A stretch of 64,000 nucleotides of DNA from Pseudomonadota bacterium (GTDB lineage: Bacteria; Pseudomonadota; Gammaproteobacteria; Pseudomonadales; Pseudohongiellaceae), in contig JAQCKF010000007.1 of assembly GCA_027592275.1 (NCBI GenBank), forward strand, positions 62,001 through 126,000, in the 5' to 3' direction. The notes under the pieces are model-generated. The model was not told the DNA's origin. It saw nothing but the letters and a program-made list of their open reading frames with translations, and made no database searches. How positions within the stretch are numbered: position 1 is the stretch's first letter; each line of letters begins with the position of its first letter. Positions 27,653 to 36,866 of the stretch are shown in pieces. Both the position numbers and the translations under genes were made by a program.

Positions 27653-28999
27653 ATGAGTATTTCAAAAGGCTGGTTAGGCCTCGCAGCGCTTGCCGCAGCA
27701 GGGTTTCAAGTTTCGGCGCTGGCTCAGTCAGCTGCTGATCATGACGTCACCTACAACGGTGAAGTCGGAAAGATTCTCAACGAGAACTGCGTAGTCTGCC
27801 ACCGCGAAGGCGGAATCGGACCCATGCAGCTTACAAATTACGATCAGGTTCGCCCTTGGGCACCACTGATCCAGATGCGAGTCGCGAATCGCGAAATGCC
27901 TCCGTATGCCTATGACCATGGCATCGGCATTCAGGACCTCGAAGGCGACTGGCGCTTAGAACAGACAGAGATCGATACTATCGTAGCTTGGGTAAACCAG
28001 GGTTCGCCAATGGGCGATGCAGATATTGTCGTGGTTATGCCAGAGATGGCTGACCCTAGCGAATGGACTTTCGCTTCTCAGTTCGGTCAGCCGGACACCG
28101 TCATTCCTTCCATCTCTATCGACATCCCAGCCAACGGCAACGACCTTTGGAGTAATCACTACGTACCCAGCGGTATGACAGCAGATCGCTGCATCAAGGC
28201 CGTACAGGTTAAGCCAAGAGGCGATGCCAAGGCCGTAGTTCACCATGCGAACTCGTCAGTTGTGTTAGAACAGCCAGACGGCACCATGGAGCGACAGAGC
28301 ATGCTTACCGAGTATGCCATGGGCAAATGGGGCGAGATCGTTCCTGAAGGCGTATGTCGCACGCTGCCAAAAGACGCAATAGTTAGCTGGAGCATTCACA
28401 TGTTCCCAGGTGGCGTTGGCGCGACAGCTCCGGGCACTATGATTGAAGACAACGTGGTTGAGATCGGCCTCTGGTTGCACCCGGTAGGTTACGAGGAAGA
28501 AGCTAAATACAAGCAGGACCTAGCTCTCTATCAGATCAGCCCGCAGGAAGACATTGTTATCCCGCCGAATGGTTATTCCATGACACAGGGATTTCACTCG
28601 TTCGATCACCCGGTTCGTCTTGACAGCTTCCAACCTCATGGCCACTTGCGCATGAATGCTGCCTCGCTGGAAATCTTCTATCCGGAGACTGGTCGCACTG
28701 AGCAGGTCAGCCAGGTCTCAAAGTGGAGCGCTACATGGCACCACAGTCACATCTACAACGAAGACGTAGCTCCCTTAATACCTGCCGGCGCGGTATTGGT
28801 ATTGAAGCAGTGGTACGACAACACAGCTGACAACCCCAACAACCCTGATCCGGATATGTGGGTAATGGGCGGCAGCCGTACTGGCGATGAGATGACTCAC
28901 GCTTGGTTAGCTATCACTCATCTAGACGATGAAGGCTTCGAGCAGATGGTTGCCGAACGCAAAGATAAAGAAGAGCGTTCACTAGCCGGTAACGACTAG
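27653..28999 (+). CDS. cytochrome c-fused copper type II monooxygenase-like protein (copy 2)
   Basis: Tandem paralogue of the preceding gene, 448 residues, with the same architecture: signal peptide, CVVCH heme site (46-50), HH, His in WSIHMF, HGH and the late GDEMTH Met. Long blocks are identical to copy 1 (for example GIGPMQL, QPHGHLRMNAASLE, ATWHHSH and the C-terminal ERSLAGND); differences cluster in loops between them. Its own ribosome site (AAGGAGAG) and terminator give it an independent transcript. Two active copies with differing loops suggest substrate or condition specialisation (inference). Confidence 0.85.
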   Translation: MSISKGWLGLAALAAAGFQVSALAQSAADHDVTYNGEVGKILNENCVVCHREGGIGPMQLTNYDQVRPWAPLIQMRVANREMPPYAYDHGIGIQDLEGDWRLEQTEIDTIVAWVNQGSPMGDADIVVVMPEMADPSEWTFASQFGQPDTVIPSISIDIPANGNDLWSNHYVPSGMTADRCIKAVQVKPRGDAKAVVHHANSSVVLEQPDGTMERQSMLTEYAMGKWGEIVPEGVCRTLPKDAIVSWSIHMFPGGVGATAPGTMIEDNVVEIGLWLHPVGYEEEAKYKQDLALYQISPQEDIVIPPNGYSMTQGFHSFDHPVRLDSFQPHGHLRMNAASLEIFYPETGRTEQVSQVSKWSATWHHSHIYNEDVAPLIPAGAVLVLKQWYDNTADNPNNPDPDMWVMGGSRTGDEMTHAWLAITHLDDEGFEQMVAERKDKEERSLAGND

Positions 29000-29021
29000 T
29001 AGCACAGCGTCACGAGAAAAC

Positions 29022-29057
29022 AAAAAGGCCGAGAGTTTGCGCTCTCGGCCTTTTTTA
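29022..29057 (+). terminator. Rho-independent terminator after copy 2
   Basis: AAAAAGGCCGAGAG and CTCTCGGCCTTTTTT form a 14-bp stem with a 6-base loop, 22 bases after the stop codon. Confidence 0.92.
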
Positions 29058-29109
29058 TTGATCTGGATTCTTGTTAGCGATAAATTTATCCTGTTGCCTA
29101 TTTATCCAT

Positions 29110-29571
29110 CTACCTATCCAAGAAGTGGAAGTCCGCAGGACCAGCCCGCCGCACCACAATCACTGCATCCTCTCCACCGACTGGCACGTCCCAGGAATGA
29201 TTTAGCTTACCGGGTATGACGATATAGCTACCCGTACTCACCGAGTGACTCTCCTCGCCCAGAACGATTGTCACAGTGCCCTGCACCACCACCACAAACT
29301 CGTCATGGGTGTGCCAATGCGTATCGAAGTGCGAACCAGCTGGGAACTTCGCATAGTAGGTTATACCTCCCGTAGCAGAGTCGGTTCCTTGCCGCGCGGT
29401 TTGAACTCCCACAGGAGCGCCGTTTCCGCCGCCGGGCGGGCCCCACTGAATATCCTCGAGCGGGATCGCTACTGGGTCGTACTCGCTGGCCAGAGATTCT
29501 TCAGCTTGAAGTAGGGAGTTGGCGATGAGTGTAGAACTCAAAGCCAGGGCAAAATACATTTTCTTAATCAC
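29110..29571 (-). CDS. exported cupin-domain protein
   Basis: 153-residue exported cupin. The start is GTG at 29571 because GGAG sits 10 bases upstream; the TTG at 29586 is inside that ribosome site. The signal peptide (MIKKMYFALALSSTLIAN...) precedes the cupin core GSHFDTHWHTHDEFVVVVQG, which holds His, His, His and Glu metal ligands, and KLNHSW with the last His. Convergent with the monooxygenase copy 2 gene. The ligand is unknown. It differs from the cupin at 1379 in its first motif. Confidence 0.88.
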   Translation of the reverse strand: MIKKMYFALALSSTLIANSLLQAEESLASEYDPVAIPLEDIQWGPPGGGNGAPVGVQTARQGTDSATGGITYYAKFPAGSHFDTHWHTHDEFVVVVQGTVTIVLGEESHSVSTGSYIVIPGKLNHSWDVPVGGEDAVIVVRRAGPADFHFLDR

Positions 29572-29659
29572 GGTGTTAATCTCCAATCCTAGTTAGTAGT
29601 AGGACATTAGAATTATTACGAAACACCTGCAACGTTACCATGATCTTAACCAATGGTAT

Positions 29660-29959
29660 TCAAGCCTGCGAGGTGAGCCCTTTTCCCTGACCAGAATAGA
29701 GCTGAATCTTTAAGGATTCCAATTGGGCAGAATGGCACCTATATGACTCCATCCCCTCAATCTCGATTGCATGCTTGTAGGACGATTCTGCAAGCTGAGT
29801 ATTTCCAGATTTCAATGCCAGTTCTGCAAATGCGATTTCCGCTTCCCACTCACTAAATCGAGCTCCTGTATCCCTTGCAATCGAAAGAGCTTCGACGAGG
29901 TCCGGCTCTGGCTAGCTCCAACGCGCCGCAAGATCCAAAGCAACGTTATTCAGTGGACG
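29660..29959 (-). pseudogene. remnant of a TPR-repeat gene (C-terminal part)
   Basis: Read on the minus strand, the region encodes ALDLAARWS, an in-frame TAG (29912-29914), then PEPDLVEALSIARDTGARF... and TPR-like helices (FAELALKSGNTQLAESSY, then KHAIEIEGMES) to a TGA at 29660. The reading on either side of TAG is continuous. No start codon or upstream gene exists, since the opposite strand becomes a different coding sequence beyond about 29960. This is a truncated, decayed end of a TPR protein. It was missed by ORF callers because it has no start. Confidence 0.65.
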
Positions 29960-30295
29960 GTGATTTCAGTAGGCGGTTGTATCATCACGGTACAGCTGTA
30001 TTACTACAACAACCCTGCTCAGGTAGAACAGGACCCTAACACTATCGCAAGAGACCAACAGCTAAGATCGCTAGTGCAGTGTATGTTGATATTTAGAGAG
30101 ATTGGTCTAGATTTGCAAGATGGGCGCATGCCGGATGGCACCATGATCTGCGGCGATTCTCCTGCCCTAAATGTGGTTAGAAATGAGGACGGCGTTCTGC
30201 ATATTTATCATCCGAATCCGCAATATTACGGCTATAAAGAAATCTCCGTAAGCAATGAAGTGCCTGAGCCAAGCATAATTCGCATACAGCCATAG
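29960..30295 (+). CDS. small protein of unknown function, possibly truncated
   Basis: The plus-strand frame can be read from 29771, but its first ~60 residues are antisense to the TPR remnant and look unnatural. The credible part begins at about 29960 (GTG): a hydrophobic start (ISVGGCIITVQLYYYNN) followed by an acidic, polar domain (RSLVQCMLIFREIGLDLQDG) with two Cys, ending SIIRIQP. Pilin-like or small anchored proteins have this build, but the family was not recognised. It may be the 3' half of a gene cut by the rearrangement. Confidence 0.45.
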   Translation: MISVGGCIITVQLYYYNNPAQVEQDPNTIARDQQLRSLVQCMLIFREIGLDLQDGRMPDGTMICGDSPALNVVRNEDGVLHIYHPNPQYYGYKEISVSNEVPEPSIIRIQP

Positions 30296-30396
30296 TCTAT
30301 ACTCTAGACGACTCATCTTAGAGAGTTTACTACGCAAAAACTTTTTGCCTTCTTCATTACTACCCATACGGTTTCATTGTTTCCCTATTTCGAAAC

Positions 30397-30453
30397 AAAA
30401 AAAAGGAGCTCATGATGAGCTCCTTTTAGTTTATCTGATCACCAGAGTGATCA
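30397..30453 (-). terminator. terminator of the TonB receptor gene
   Basis: AAAAGGAGCTC and GAGCTCCTTTT form an 11-bp stem. A second perfect hairpin, TGATCAC/GTGATCA (30436-30453), precedes it in the minus-strand direction. Confidence 0.85.
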
Positions 30454-30492
30454 TCATAGTGCCGCATTTATCTACGACGGTTTTACGATTCC

Positions 30493-33447
30493 TTAGAAAT
30501 CGTATACAAAACGTGCGTAGAGTGAACGACCCATTGGATCCTGCAAGCTACCCACTACACCAGCAAACTCTGGTGAACGCTGAGCTTGACGATCAAACAT
30601 GTTACGTGAACCGACAGTAAACGCACCTTCGCCACCCCACAGCTCAAGGCCGCGGTACGAGTAGGACATATCCATGTCAGTCCATGCATCCACTTGCGTC
30701 ATGTTCTTCGGTCTAAAAGTTCCACCGAAGTAGTCCATAAAGGTATACTGTGGACCGTCATAATTCTCTACCTCACCAATATAATGCACTGTAGAGGTTA
30801 TAGAGTGATTACCCCGTTGCCAGCCCATACGGAAATTGGCCTTCCACTCAGGTAGTGTTGTTGCTGCCGCAGTAAGATCGTTGTACTGACCAGCGCCATC
30901 TTTGATCGGTTGGCTTGCGTCCTGCTGATAGTAGAAATGATCAATAAACGTGGCCTGCAGGTTGAATCTGAGGTTACCCAAATCGCCAATACTCATAGTG
31001 TAGTTAGCCGCGATATCGAAGGCTTCTACTTCCACAGACTGAGCATTGACAGTACTGACATTATTCACCTGTAAAATCGAGGTGATGTCATTAGGATCTC
31101 GAATGAAGTCCTTGTTTGATGCCGGGTTAGCCATCCAGGATATCAACTGAGCAGTTGAGGGTTGATTGCCAACCCTACCATCGCCAGCGAAGCCAGTTGC
31201 AGCCTTGAAGTTCTGGAATTCAAGCTCCATTTTAGCTTGGCCATTGATGCTGATGATACGATTATCGAACACCGTATTATTCCACGTTAGATTAAAACTA
31301 AAATCACCGAGGTTTATGTCGAATCCTAACTGCTGAGACTCTGCCTCCTCATTTTCAAGAGTTGCATTACCACCACCACAAGCCGTAGTAAACGCGGAGA
31401 ATGGTCCAAAGCGGTCTGTCACAGTAGTAAGGCCACAAGTGGTTGGGTTCAACAACTGCTCCAAGGAAGGTGCGATGAACGCAGTACCTTGAGTAGCACG
31501 CAAAGTCAACCAGTCAGTTGCTGCATAAGTAAGACCGAACTTCGGGTCGGTGGACTCTTGACCAGTACTGAAATCCTCACGACGCACCGCAAGTTCTACT
31601 TCCAGATTGGATAGAACTGGAACCGACAATTCAAGAAAGAGTGCATCGACTGAACGAACACCAGTAGTAATCTCTTCCTGCTCGGTGCCACCAATCCAGG
31701 TATCACCAGCGAGTTCCGTTTTAGAAGGCGTATTGGTAAACTTGTCTTCTCTACGCTGGTAACCAAACGCAGCAGCGATGGGGCCACCCGGTAGCTCGAA
31801 TCCGCCCAAAGGCACTAGACCGTTTAAGACAATGTCGTATACATCCAATTCATCCAGGACCAATTCTCTATCCCTAGCGGCGATAGCATTAATCACATGA
31901 ACTGAATTCTGATCAGCCTGATCTGTTACGAAGAAGGGGTTGTAACAAGCGTCGCGGTCATTAGCCACATCACAGTTCAGTCCCTTTATCATTGCAGTTA
32001 TGTCGTAGGTTTGCGAACCTACATACGATAGTTCTCTCACGTTGGAAGAATATGATGCCGTACCTTCCCAACCTTCAATAAAAGGCACGGTGAAATCTGC
32101 CTGCGCGCTCCAACGACTGACATGATCTGAACTGGTTTCAAGATTGTCCATGTCGCTGGTATGACCATCAGATGGAGTATGAGTCTTGTTGAGAGGGCGC
32201 AGGGTTCGCGCTCGCACGTCTTCAAAAAGAGGCACACCATTAGCGCCAGTTCCGGAAACCAAATAGTCTGGTGTACCGTCGCCGTTAAGGTCGGCAGTAC
32301 CACGATCCGGAATCCCGTTCATATCTGCATCAAAACCGAATAGAGCAGCGCCAGTGCTGTCTACAGCACGGAAAGGGTTGCCTGGAATTTCACCACGTAT
32401 AGCAGGAAGTTCGCCAATACGGGAGTTACCCGGATTGGAAGTCGAGCCATAGGCCGTTTCAGCCAGACGTACACGGAAGCCTTGTAGGGAAACCGTCAAG
32501 TCATCACTGTATTCCCAAGTCGCATTTCCGTAGAACTGGCTGGTTTGAGTAGGCTCGCGATAGCTACGGTTATCACCAAAATCAAACCAGCAGCTGCCAT
32601 TAAGGAGCATACCGAATTTATTGGTAGCCTCGCCCGGGGTGTACGACGTACGCTCTGAGGCTGGCGCACAATTGGGGTCTGCCTTGTTAGCTGCCGCACC
32701 AGTATATTGGCCATTGGCGTCTCGTCCTGGCACACGGTAGTTGCCCGGAGCATTGGAAGAGAATGTCAGTCCGGCATTGGCCAGAGTATTACGCTCAGCC
32801 CATTCTAGACGGCTGTTTGCACGGAATTGACCAGCAACAACTACATCAATAGGACCGATTTCACCGCCCCACATCATTTGCACGGAGTGCTCGTCATAGT
32901 CGCCGCGAGTATCTTGCTCGGCGAATGTATCCATCTTAAAACCGTCATAGGACTTATATGGAACAAAGTTGACCACACCGGCCACCGCTTCGTTACCGTA
33001 CAATGCAGCCGCTCCATCAGCCACGATATCCAGACGCGCGATAGCAATGCTAGGAATCAAGGCATTTACGTTTTGATTTACCAGACGCTTACCGTCTAGC
33101 AGAGTCAAGGTAGATCTAGCACCCAAGCCTCTCAAGTCAACGCTACTGCTGCGAGAATTTTGACCCTGAATAGTGTTTGTAATCGCTGATGCATCACCTT
33201 GCACGAAGGCAAGGTTCTGAATAACCTCACCAATGTTTAGTGTACCTTCCGCTTCTAAGTCTTCAGCATTCAGCTGAACGATTGAAGACGCACCTGTAAA
33301 ACCTTCAGATCTTCGGATATATGAACCAGTAACGACTACTTCTTCCACTGTGTCCTGCTGAGCAATTGAGTGGCTCGCTAGGGGCAGCAATGAAATCGAG
33401 ATCGCTGCGCATAGTAAATTGCGCTTGTGTGGGATTCTTCGTTGCAT
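30493..33447 (-). CDS. TonB-dependent outer-membrane receptor
   Basis: About 985-residue outer-membrane transporter. It has a signal peptide (ending ASHSIAQ), a TonB box-like EEVVVTGSYI, and a plug domain with SVDLRGLGARSTLTLLDGKR and ADGAAALYGNEAVAGVVNF. The barrel ends in the aromatic FVYDF expected for outer-membrane insertion. The plug-domain start IRRSEGFTGAS and the barrel build resemble receptors for peptides or complex organics rather than classic siderophore receptors; the ligand is uncertain. ATG at 33447 is preferred over ATG at 33459 because GGAGAG overlaps the latter. A long leader precedes it. Confidence 0.93.
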   Translation of the reverse strand: MQRRIPHKRNLLCAAISISLLPLASHSIAQQDTVEEVVVTGSYIRRSEGFTGASSIVQLNAEDLEAEGTLNIGEVIQNLAFVQGDASAITNTIQGQNSRSSSVDLRGLGARSTLTLLDGKRLVNQNVNALIPSIAIARLDIVADGAAALYGNEAVAGVVNFVPYKSYDGFKMDTFAEQDTRGDYDEHSVQMMWGGEIGPIDVVVAGQFRANSRLEWAERNTLANAGLTFSSNAPGNYRVPGRDANGQYTGAAANKADPNCAPASERTSYTPGEATNKFGMLLNGSCWFDFGDNRSYREPTQTSQFYGNATWEYSDDLTVSLQGFRVRLAETAYGSTSNPGNSRIGELPAIRGEIPGNPFRAVDSTGAALFGFDADMNGIPDRGTADLNGDGTPDYLVSGTGANGVPLFEDVRARTLRPLNKTHTPSDGHTSDMDNLETSSDHVSRWSAQADFTVPFIEGWEGTASYSSNVRELSYVGSQTYDITAMIKGLNCDVANDRDACYNPFFVTDQADQNSVHVINAIAARDRELVLDELDVYDIVLNGLVPLGGFELPGGPIAAAFGYQRREDKFTNTPSKTELAGDTWIGGTEQEEITTGVRSVDALFLELSVPVLSNLEVELAVRREDFSTGQESTDPKFGLTYAATDWLTLRATQGTAFIAPSLEQLLNPTTCGLTTVTDRFGPFSAFTTACGGGNATLENEEAESQQLGFDINLGDFSFNLTWNNTVFDNRIISINGQAKMELEFQNFKAATGFAGDGRVGNQPSTAQLISWMANPASNKDFIRDPNDITSILQVNNVSTVNAQSVEVEAFDIAANYTMSIGDLGNLRFNLQATFIDHFYYQQDASQPIKDGAGQYNDLTAAATTLPEWKANFRMGWQRGNHSITSTVHYIGEVENYDGPQYTFMDYFGGTFRPKNMTQVDAWTDMDMSYSYRGLELWGGEGAFTVGSRNMFDRQAQRSPEFAGVVGSLQDPMGRSLYARFVYDF

Positions 33448-34054
33448 ATTTCTCTCCATTATTTTAAATAGTTTACTTTTTAATAAAGCTTTATTCTTAG
33501 TAAAAACAATAAGTTTTTCAAAACATGATCTTCCGGAATATTTTGATTAACCTATCTGAGCAAGCAGCCAAATTTTTTGACGAATTGGTCTCTCACACGG
33601 GTGCCAAATAATACAAAAAATTCAGCAACCGTCAGAGTGTACCTATTTTGATAGTGCTTAAAAAGCACTATTTTCGGGCATTCCCTACATAAGAGGGCGC
33701 CTCTCGGGAAGTGCAGAGGACGCCCAATGCATTATTTTTGTGCGCGCTGCTAAAACGGGACGATAGGTAACAAACACCTAGCCGTAGCCTCTCGAGTTTA
33801 TTTATATATAATAACTACTTATAACTTATTGGATGCTTCCCGTATTGGTTGATCCGATCGGCCGCTCGATCTAATTTTTGACTATTTAAGAGTAAGTTTT
33901 TCCTCTAGTGTAAAAACTGAACCCGATTTTCGATAAGCGCAAGATTTTCACGACGACAGGTAGCTATAGCCACTGTAAAGCGATATTAACAGGATTATAC
34001 TTATCTACAGGACATGCAATTTTGAAGGCCTGAGTAGGCAAAGAGGAAATAGGA
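33448..34054. promoter_or_regulatory. 607-base divergent leader region of the TonB gene
   Basis: AT-rich, no coding frame found. Perfect hairpin ATAGTGCTT/AAGCACTAT (33651-33671) followed by TTTTC, and a structured GGGCG...CGCCC with CTCT/AGAG (33695-33725). It lies between the TonB gene (minus) and a small exported protein gene (plus), whose ribosome site GAGGAAATAGG is at the right edge. No recognised riboswitch consensus (no B12 box) was found. Confidence 0.55.
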
Positions 34055-34525
34055 ATGAATAAACTAAAATCCACAGTTCTGTCGAGGTTATGCAGCTTGC
34101 TTCTACTCGCTGTCGCCTCTACACAATCGATTGCTGTCGAGGACCAGATAGTCATAGAGGGTCTAAACCCCTCGCAATTGCGTAGCGAGATCAAAAAAAT
34201 CGAGACCGAATTCTACAAAATCTTCAATGCCAATACAGAGGATAAGAACCTCGCTATCGTCTGCTACAATCATCTGCCCACAGGCTCCAACATTAAGCAG
34301 GATATCTGTGAGCCGCAATTCGCGGTCGACAAACGTGCGGAGAATGCCAATGATTCGCAATACGAAATAGATGTACTACTCACAGCGCAGGGCATGCGAC
34401 GAGAGCTAACGACTGAGTATGCGGCGCTGTCTGAGGCCATGGCTAATCTTGCTAAAGAGAATAAATATTTTGGCGAGTTAAACGGTATTCTAGGGGCGCT
34501 GCGGGAAGAGCTAGAGAGTAGGTAA
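34055..34525 (+). CDS. small exported protein of unknown function
   Basis: 156-residue exported protein with a signal peptide (LCSLLLLAVASTQSIAVE). The mature part is helical and charged (SQLRSEIKKIETEFYKIFN, AMANLAKENKYFGELN), with two Cys (YNHLP... and DICEPQF regions) that may form a disulfide. Family not recognised. Ribosome site GAGGAAATAGG; a strong terminator follows. Confidence 0.75.
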   Translation: MNKLKSTVLSRLCSLLLLAVASTQSIAVEDQIVIEGLNPSQLRSEIKKIETEFYKIFNANTEDKNLAIVCYNHLPTGSNIKQDICEPQFAVDKRAENANDSQYEIDVLLTAQGMRRELTTEYAALSEAMANLAKENKYFGELNGILGALREELESR

Positions 34526-34575
34526 TGCTTCACAGGGGCCAGATTCAAACTGACGGTAACCCTAAATTTTTGAAT

Positions 34576-34613
34576 AAAAAAAGGCCAGAGAAATTTCCCT
34601 CTGGCCTTTTTTG
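34576..34613. terminator. bidirectional Rho-independent terminator
   Basis: AAAAAAAGGCCAGAG and CTCTGGCCTTTTTT. Ends both the small exported protein gene and the convergent NHL gene. Confidence 0.92.
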
Positions 34614-34648
34614 TATCAGTTAATGTCTAATAATTTAGCACCTAGCCA

Positions 34649-35779
34649 CTAGCGTACTGAGTACTTGGTAAAAGCACCACCTGCCTGCGATAGTGAGTTC
34701 GGTCCCTCTGCCGCGTAGACGTTGCCATCTGCATCAACAGCGATACCTTCTCCTGCCGTTCCTTGATAGACCCGATTGTCACGCTCAAATGGCTGGATGA
34801 AGCCCACGATTCGATCTTCATTCAGTGGACCGATGCGCACGCCGTTTCTCCAACCTACGTGACCAGTAGGGCTAGACTCAGAATCGATTGCATAAACCAT
34901 ATCATCGGCAGTGATGAATAGTCCGCTGATGCGGCCAAACATATAGCGCGACTCTAAGTAATTACCGTCTTGGTCAAATATTTCCAGGCGGTGATTTCCA
35001 CGATCGGCAACCCAAAGACGCCCCTGTGAATCAAACTCCATTGCATGTGGCGTACGGAATTCACCGTGCCGGACACCGATGCTACCCCACTCTTTGATGC
35101 GCCTGCCCTCGGGAGAAAACTTAATGATTCTCGCCGTGCTGCCTTCTGCTCGACCATCGATCATAGCCTGATCGCTGGTCATGCCCTGGCCATTGTGCCC
35201 GTCTGATACATAGATGCTGCCATCGGGTCCTACGATCACATCGTTCGGCTGATTGAATTGATTTGGGCCGCTACCTGCCGAACCCGCTGTACCCAGACTC
35301 ATCAGCAAATCACCGTCGGCGCTGAACTTATGTACTTGCTGGCCCTTGGTGCCATCTGAATTTGTCGCGAAATCAGTTACCCAAACGCTGCCGTCAGCAG
35401 CAGCATGAATACCGTGGGGAGTCATCATAACACCGCCGCCGAAATTCGCTAATACTGCGCCAGTATTGCGATCGAATTTGAATATTGGATCGACTGGATT
35501 CGTGTCACAGTTAATTGGAGTGCCGCCACCGAATGTGCCTGCGCCGCAGCGCTCATAAGCCCAGATATGTCCGTCATTAGGATCGATGTCGATACCAGCC
35601 GTTGAACCCCAGTTTCTTCCAGCGGGCAGGTCGCCCCAGTTCTGGGTGACGATGGGGGCGGGATTGGGTAGACCATCGCCCGAGATAGGATTGCCGGGAC
35701 TTCCGCAGCCGGTTAGCAACGCAGATACGCAGGCGAATAGCGTAAATTTGGATAGTGGTGATAGAGACAATGAAGTCAT
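34649..35779 (-). CDS. lipoprotein with NHL-repeat propeller (PAL-like)
   Basis: 376-residue lipoprotein: a lipobox LLTGCGSP anchors a six-bladed NHL propeller. Blades contain PHGIHAAADGSVWVTD, QPNDVIVGPDGSIYVSDG, PHAMEFDSQGRLWVADRGNHR and GEGIAVDADGNVYAAE. Repeats with ADRGNHR and PH...WVAD resemble peptidyl-alpha-hydroxyglycine alpha-amidating lyase (PAL). Two of the three zinc His positions of PAL can be seen, the third (GEGIAV) is not His, and the catalytic Tyr position reads His (VSDGHNG). Activity cannot be assumed. It may bind or process small organics at the outer membrane. Paralogue at 39952. Confidence 0.85.
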   Translation of the reverse strand: MTSLSLSPLSKFTLFACVSALLTGCGSPGNPISGDGLPNPAPIVTQNWGDLPAGRNWGSTAGIDIDPNDGHIWAYERCGAGTFGGGTPINCDTNPVDPIFKFDRNTGAVLANFGGGVMMTPHGIHAAADGSVWVTDFATNSDGTKGQQVHKFSADGDLLMSLGTAGSAGSGPNQFNQPNDVIVGPDGSIYVSDGHNGQGMTSDQAMIDGRAEGSTARIIKFSPEGRRIKEWGSIGVRHGEFRTPHAMEFDSQGRLWVADRGNHRLEIFDQDGNYLESRYMFGRISGLFITADDMVYAIDSESSPTGHVGWRNGVRIGPLNEDRIVGFIQPFERDNRVYQGTAGEGIAVDADGNVYAAEGPNSLSQAGGAFTKYSVR

Positions 35780-36042
35780 AAATGCTCCCTGGATATTTTG
35801 TTGTTTTGATTAGAAGTACTATCTCAGAGAATAAAAGCAATCCCACCCCAAGTCCACTGGTTGCACTATCAGCAAAGGAGAAAAATAAGGTGATTGGCAT
35901 AGCACAGGGTTAGGCCCTGATCCTACTACCGGAAATCGTTAGTAAGCACTAACATATTTCTTTGCCGCGCCTGCCTTATTGCGCTTTTTTGATGCGTTTT
36001 TTTAGTCGTGAGCCGGCACCTAAGCCGGTCTGGCTCTAAAGA

Positions 36043-36675
36043 CTATTTAGGGCGTCTTGATACCTCTACTAAAATTTCATTGCGCCGCATGAATGGCGGA
36101 ACAAATGGTGGGTTGTAGAACGCAGTCTCGGGTTCTCCGAGGATTTTTATATTTTCCTCCGATAACGCCGCCATCAATCGTGATTCATACTTATCAAAAT
36201 TTCTAGTAGTCCACCGACCCGAGTACCGAATCGCCGCCACGAGCTTCTCGGGCACCATGCGAATAATGATTCTTTCATCCTCAGGCTTTGGCGCGTCGAT
36301 CATCGAATAACTAGAGGGGAGCATGAAGCCGACCTTCCATCCCGCTCCTACCTCCAAAGGCTCAGCCTGATTGATGCGCAAATCTTCTGCCTGAATCCTG
36401 CTCTGCTGGACCGGCGCAGTCATCGCGATATTTGCCTCGCCGTTATTGTCACCTGTTATGTAGTTGAAGAGTCGCCTAAAACCTTCGTTAGAGGCATCCC
36501 TCCAACTTTCCACACCGACAATTTCAGTCTCCGCAACTATGAAAGATTCATAACGGCGATACTCAACCGCTCCATCAACAAACAGGACTTCGTACTCCGG
36601 TTTTTCAATAGCTACCGCGAATGAATTGAAGGCGACTCCCAATACAAATAGTGCCTGTGTGAGTATAAATTTCAT
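36043..36675 (-). CDS. SOUL family heme-binding protein
   Basis: Exported SOUL/HBP-family protein of about 210 residues. The signal peptide (ALFVLGVAFNSFAVA) is followed by YEVLFVDGAVEYRRYESFIVAETEI and the family motif IAMTAPVQQ. Members bind heme or related tetrapyrroles; here it would act in the periplasm. Several Met codons sit at the start; ATG at 36675 with GAGAA about 8 bases upstream is preferred. Divergent from the fasciclin gene. The C-terminal FVPPFMRRNEI segment is typical. Confidence 0.9.
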   Translation of the reverse strand: MKFILTQALFVLGVAFNSFAVAIEKPEYEVLFVDGAVEYRRYESFIVAETEIVGVESWRDASNEGFRRLFNYITGDNNGEANIAMTAPVQQSRIQAEDLRINQAEPLEVGAGWKVGFMLPSSYSMIDAPKPEDERIIIRMVPEKLVAAIRYSGRWTTRNFDKYESRLMAALSEENIKILGEPETAFYNPPFVPPFMRRNEILVEVSRRPK

Positions 36676-36866
36676 TTCGAACATTCTCATCATCAATTTA
36701 ATTATAGGCGTTATAGCATCATTACGTAGCCTCGAGCAATCTGGTTCAATAACTTTGCACTCTTCCCGCCGACTTCAATTTATATTTATTTGTGGTGATC
36801 CGAAGGCGATTTTGATTCGTTGCTATGAGTTCTATCAATTCAATTTACAAATTTTTCGGAGTAGTT

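Noticed and set aside
29771..29959. N-terminal part of the plus-strand ORF 29771-30295
   Set aside because: Antisense to a clear TPR reading and without natural composition; kept only from 29960.
33460..34054. Cobalamin riboswitch before the TonB gene
   Set aside because: No B12-box-like consensus was found on the minus strand.
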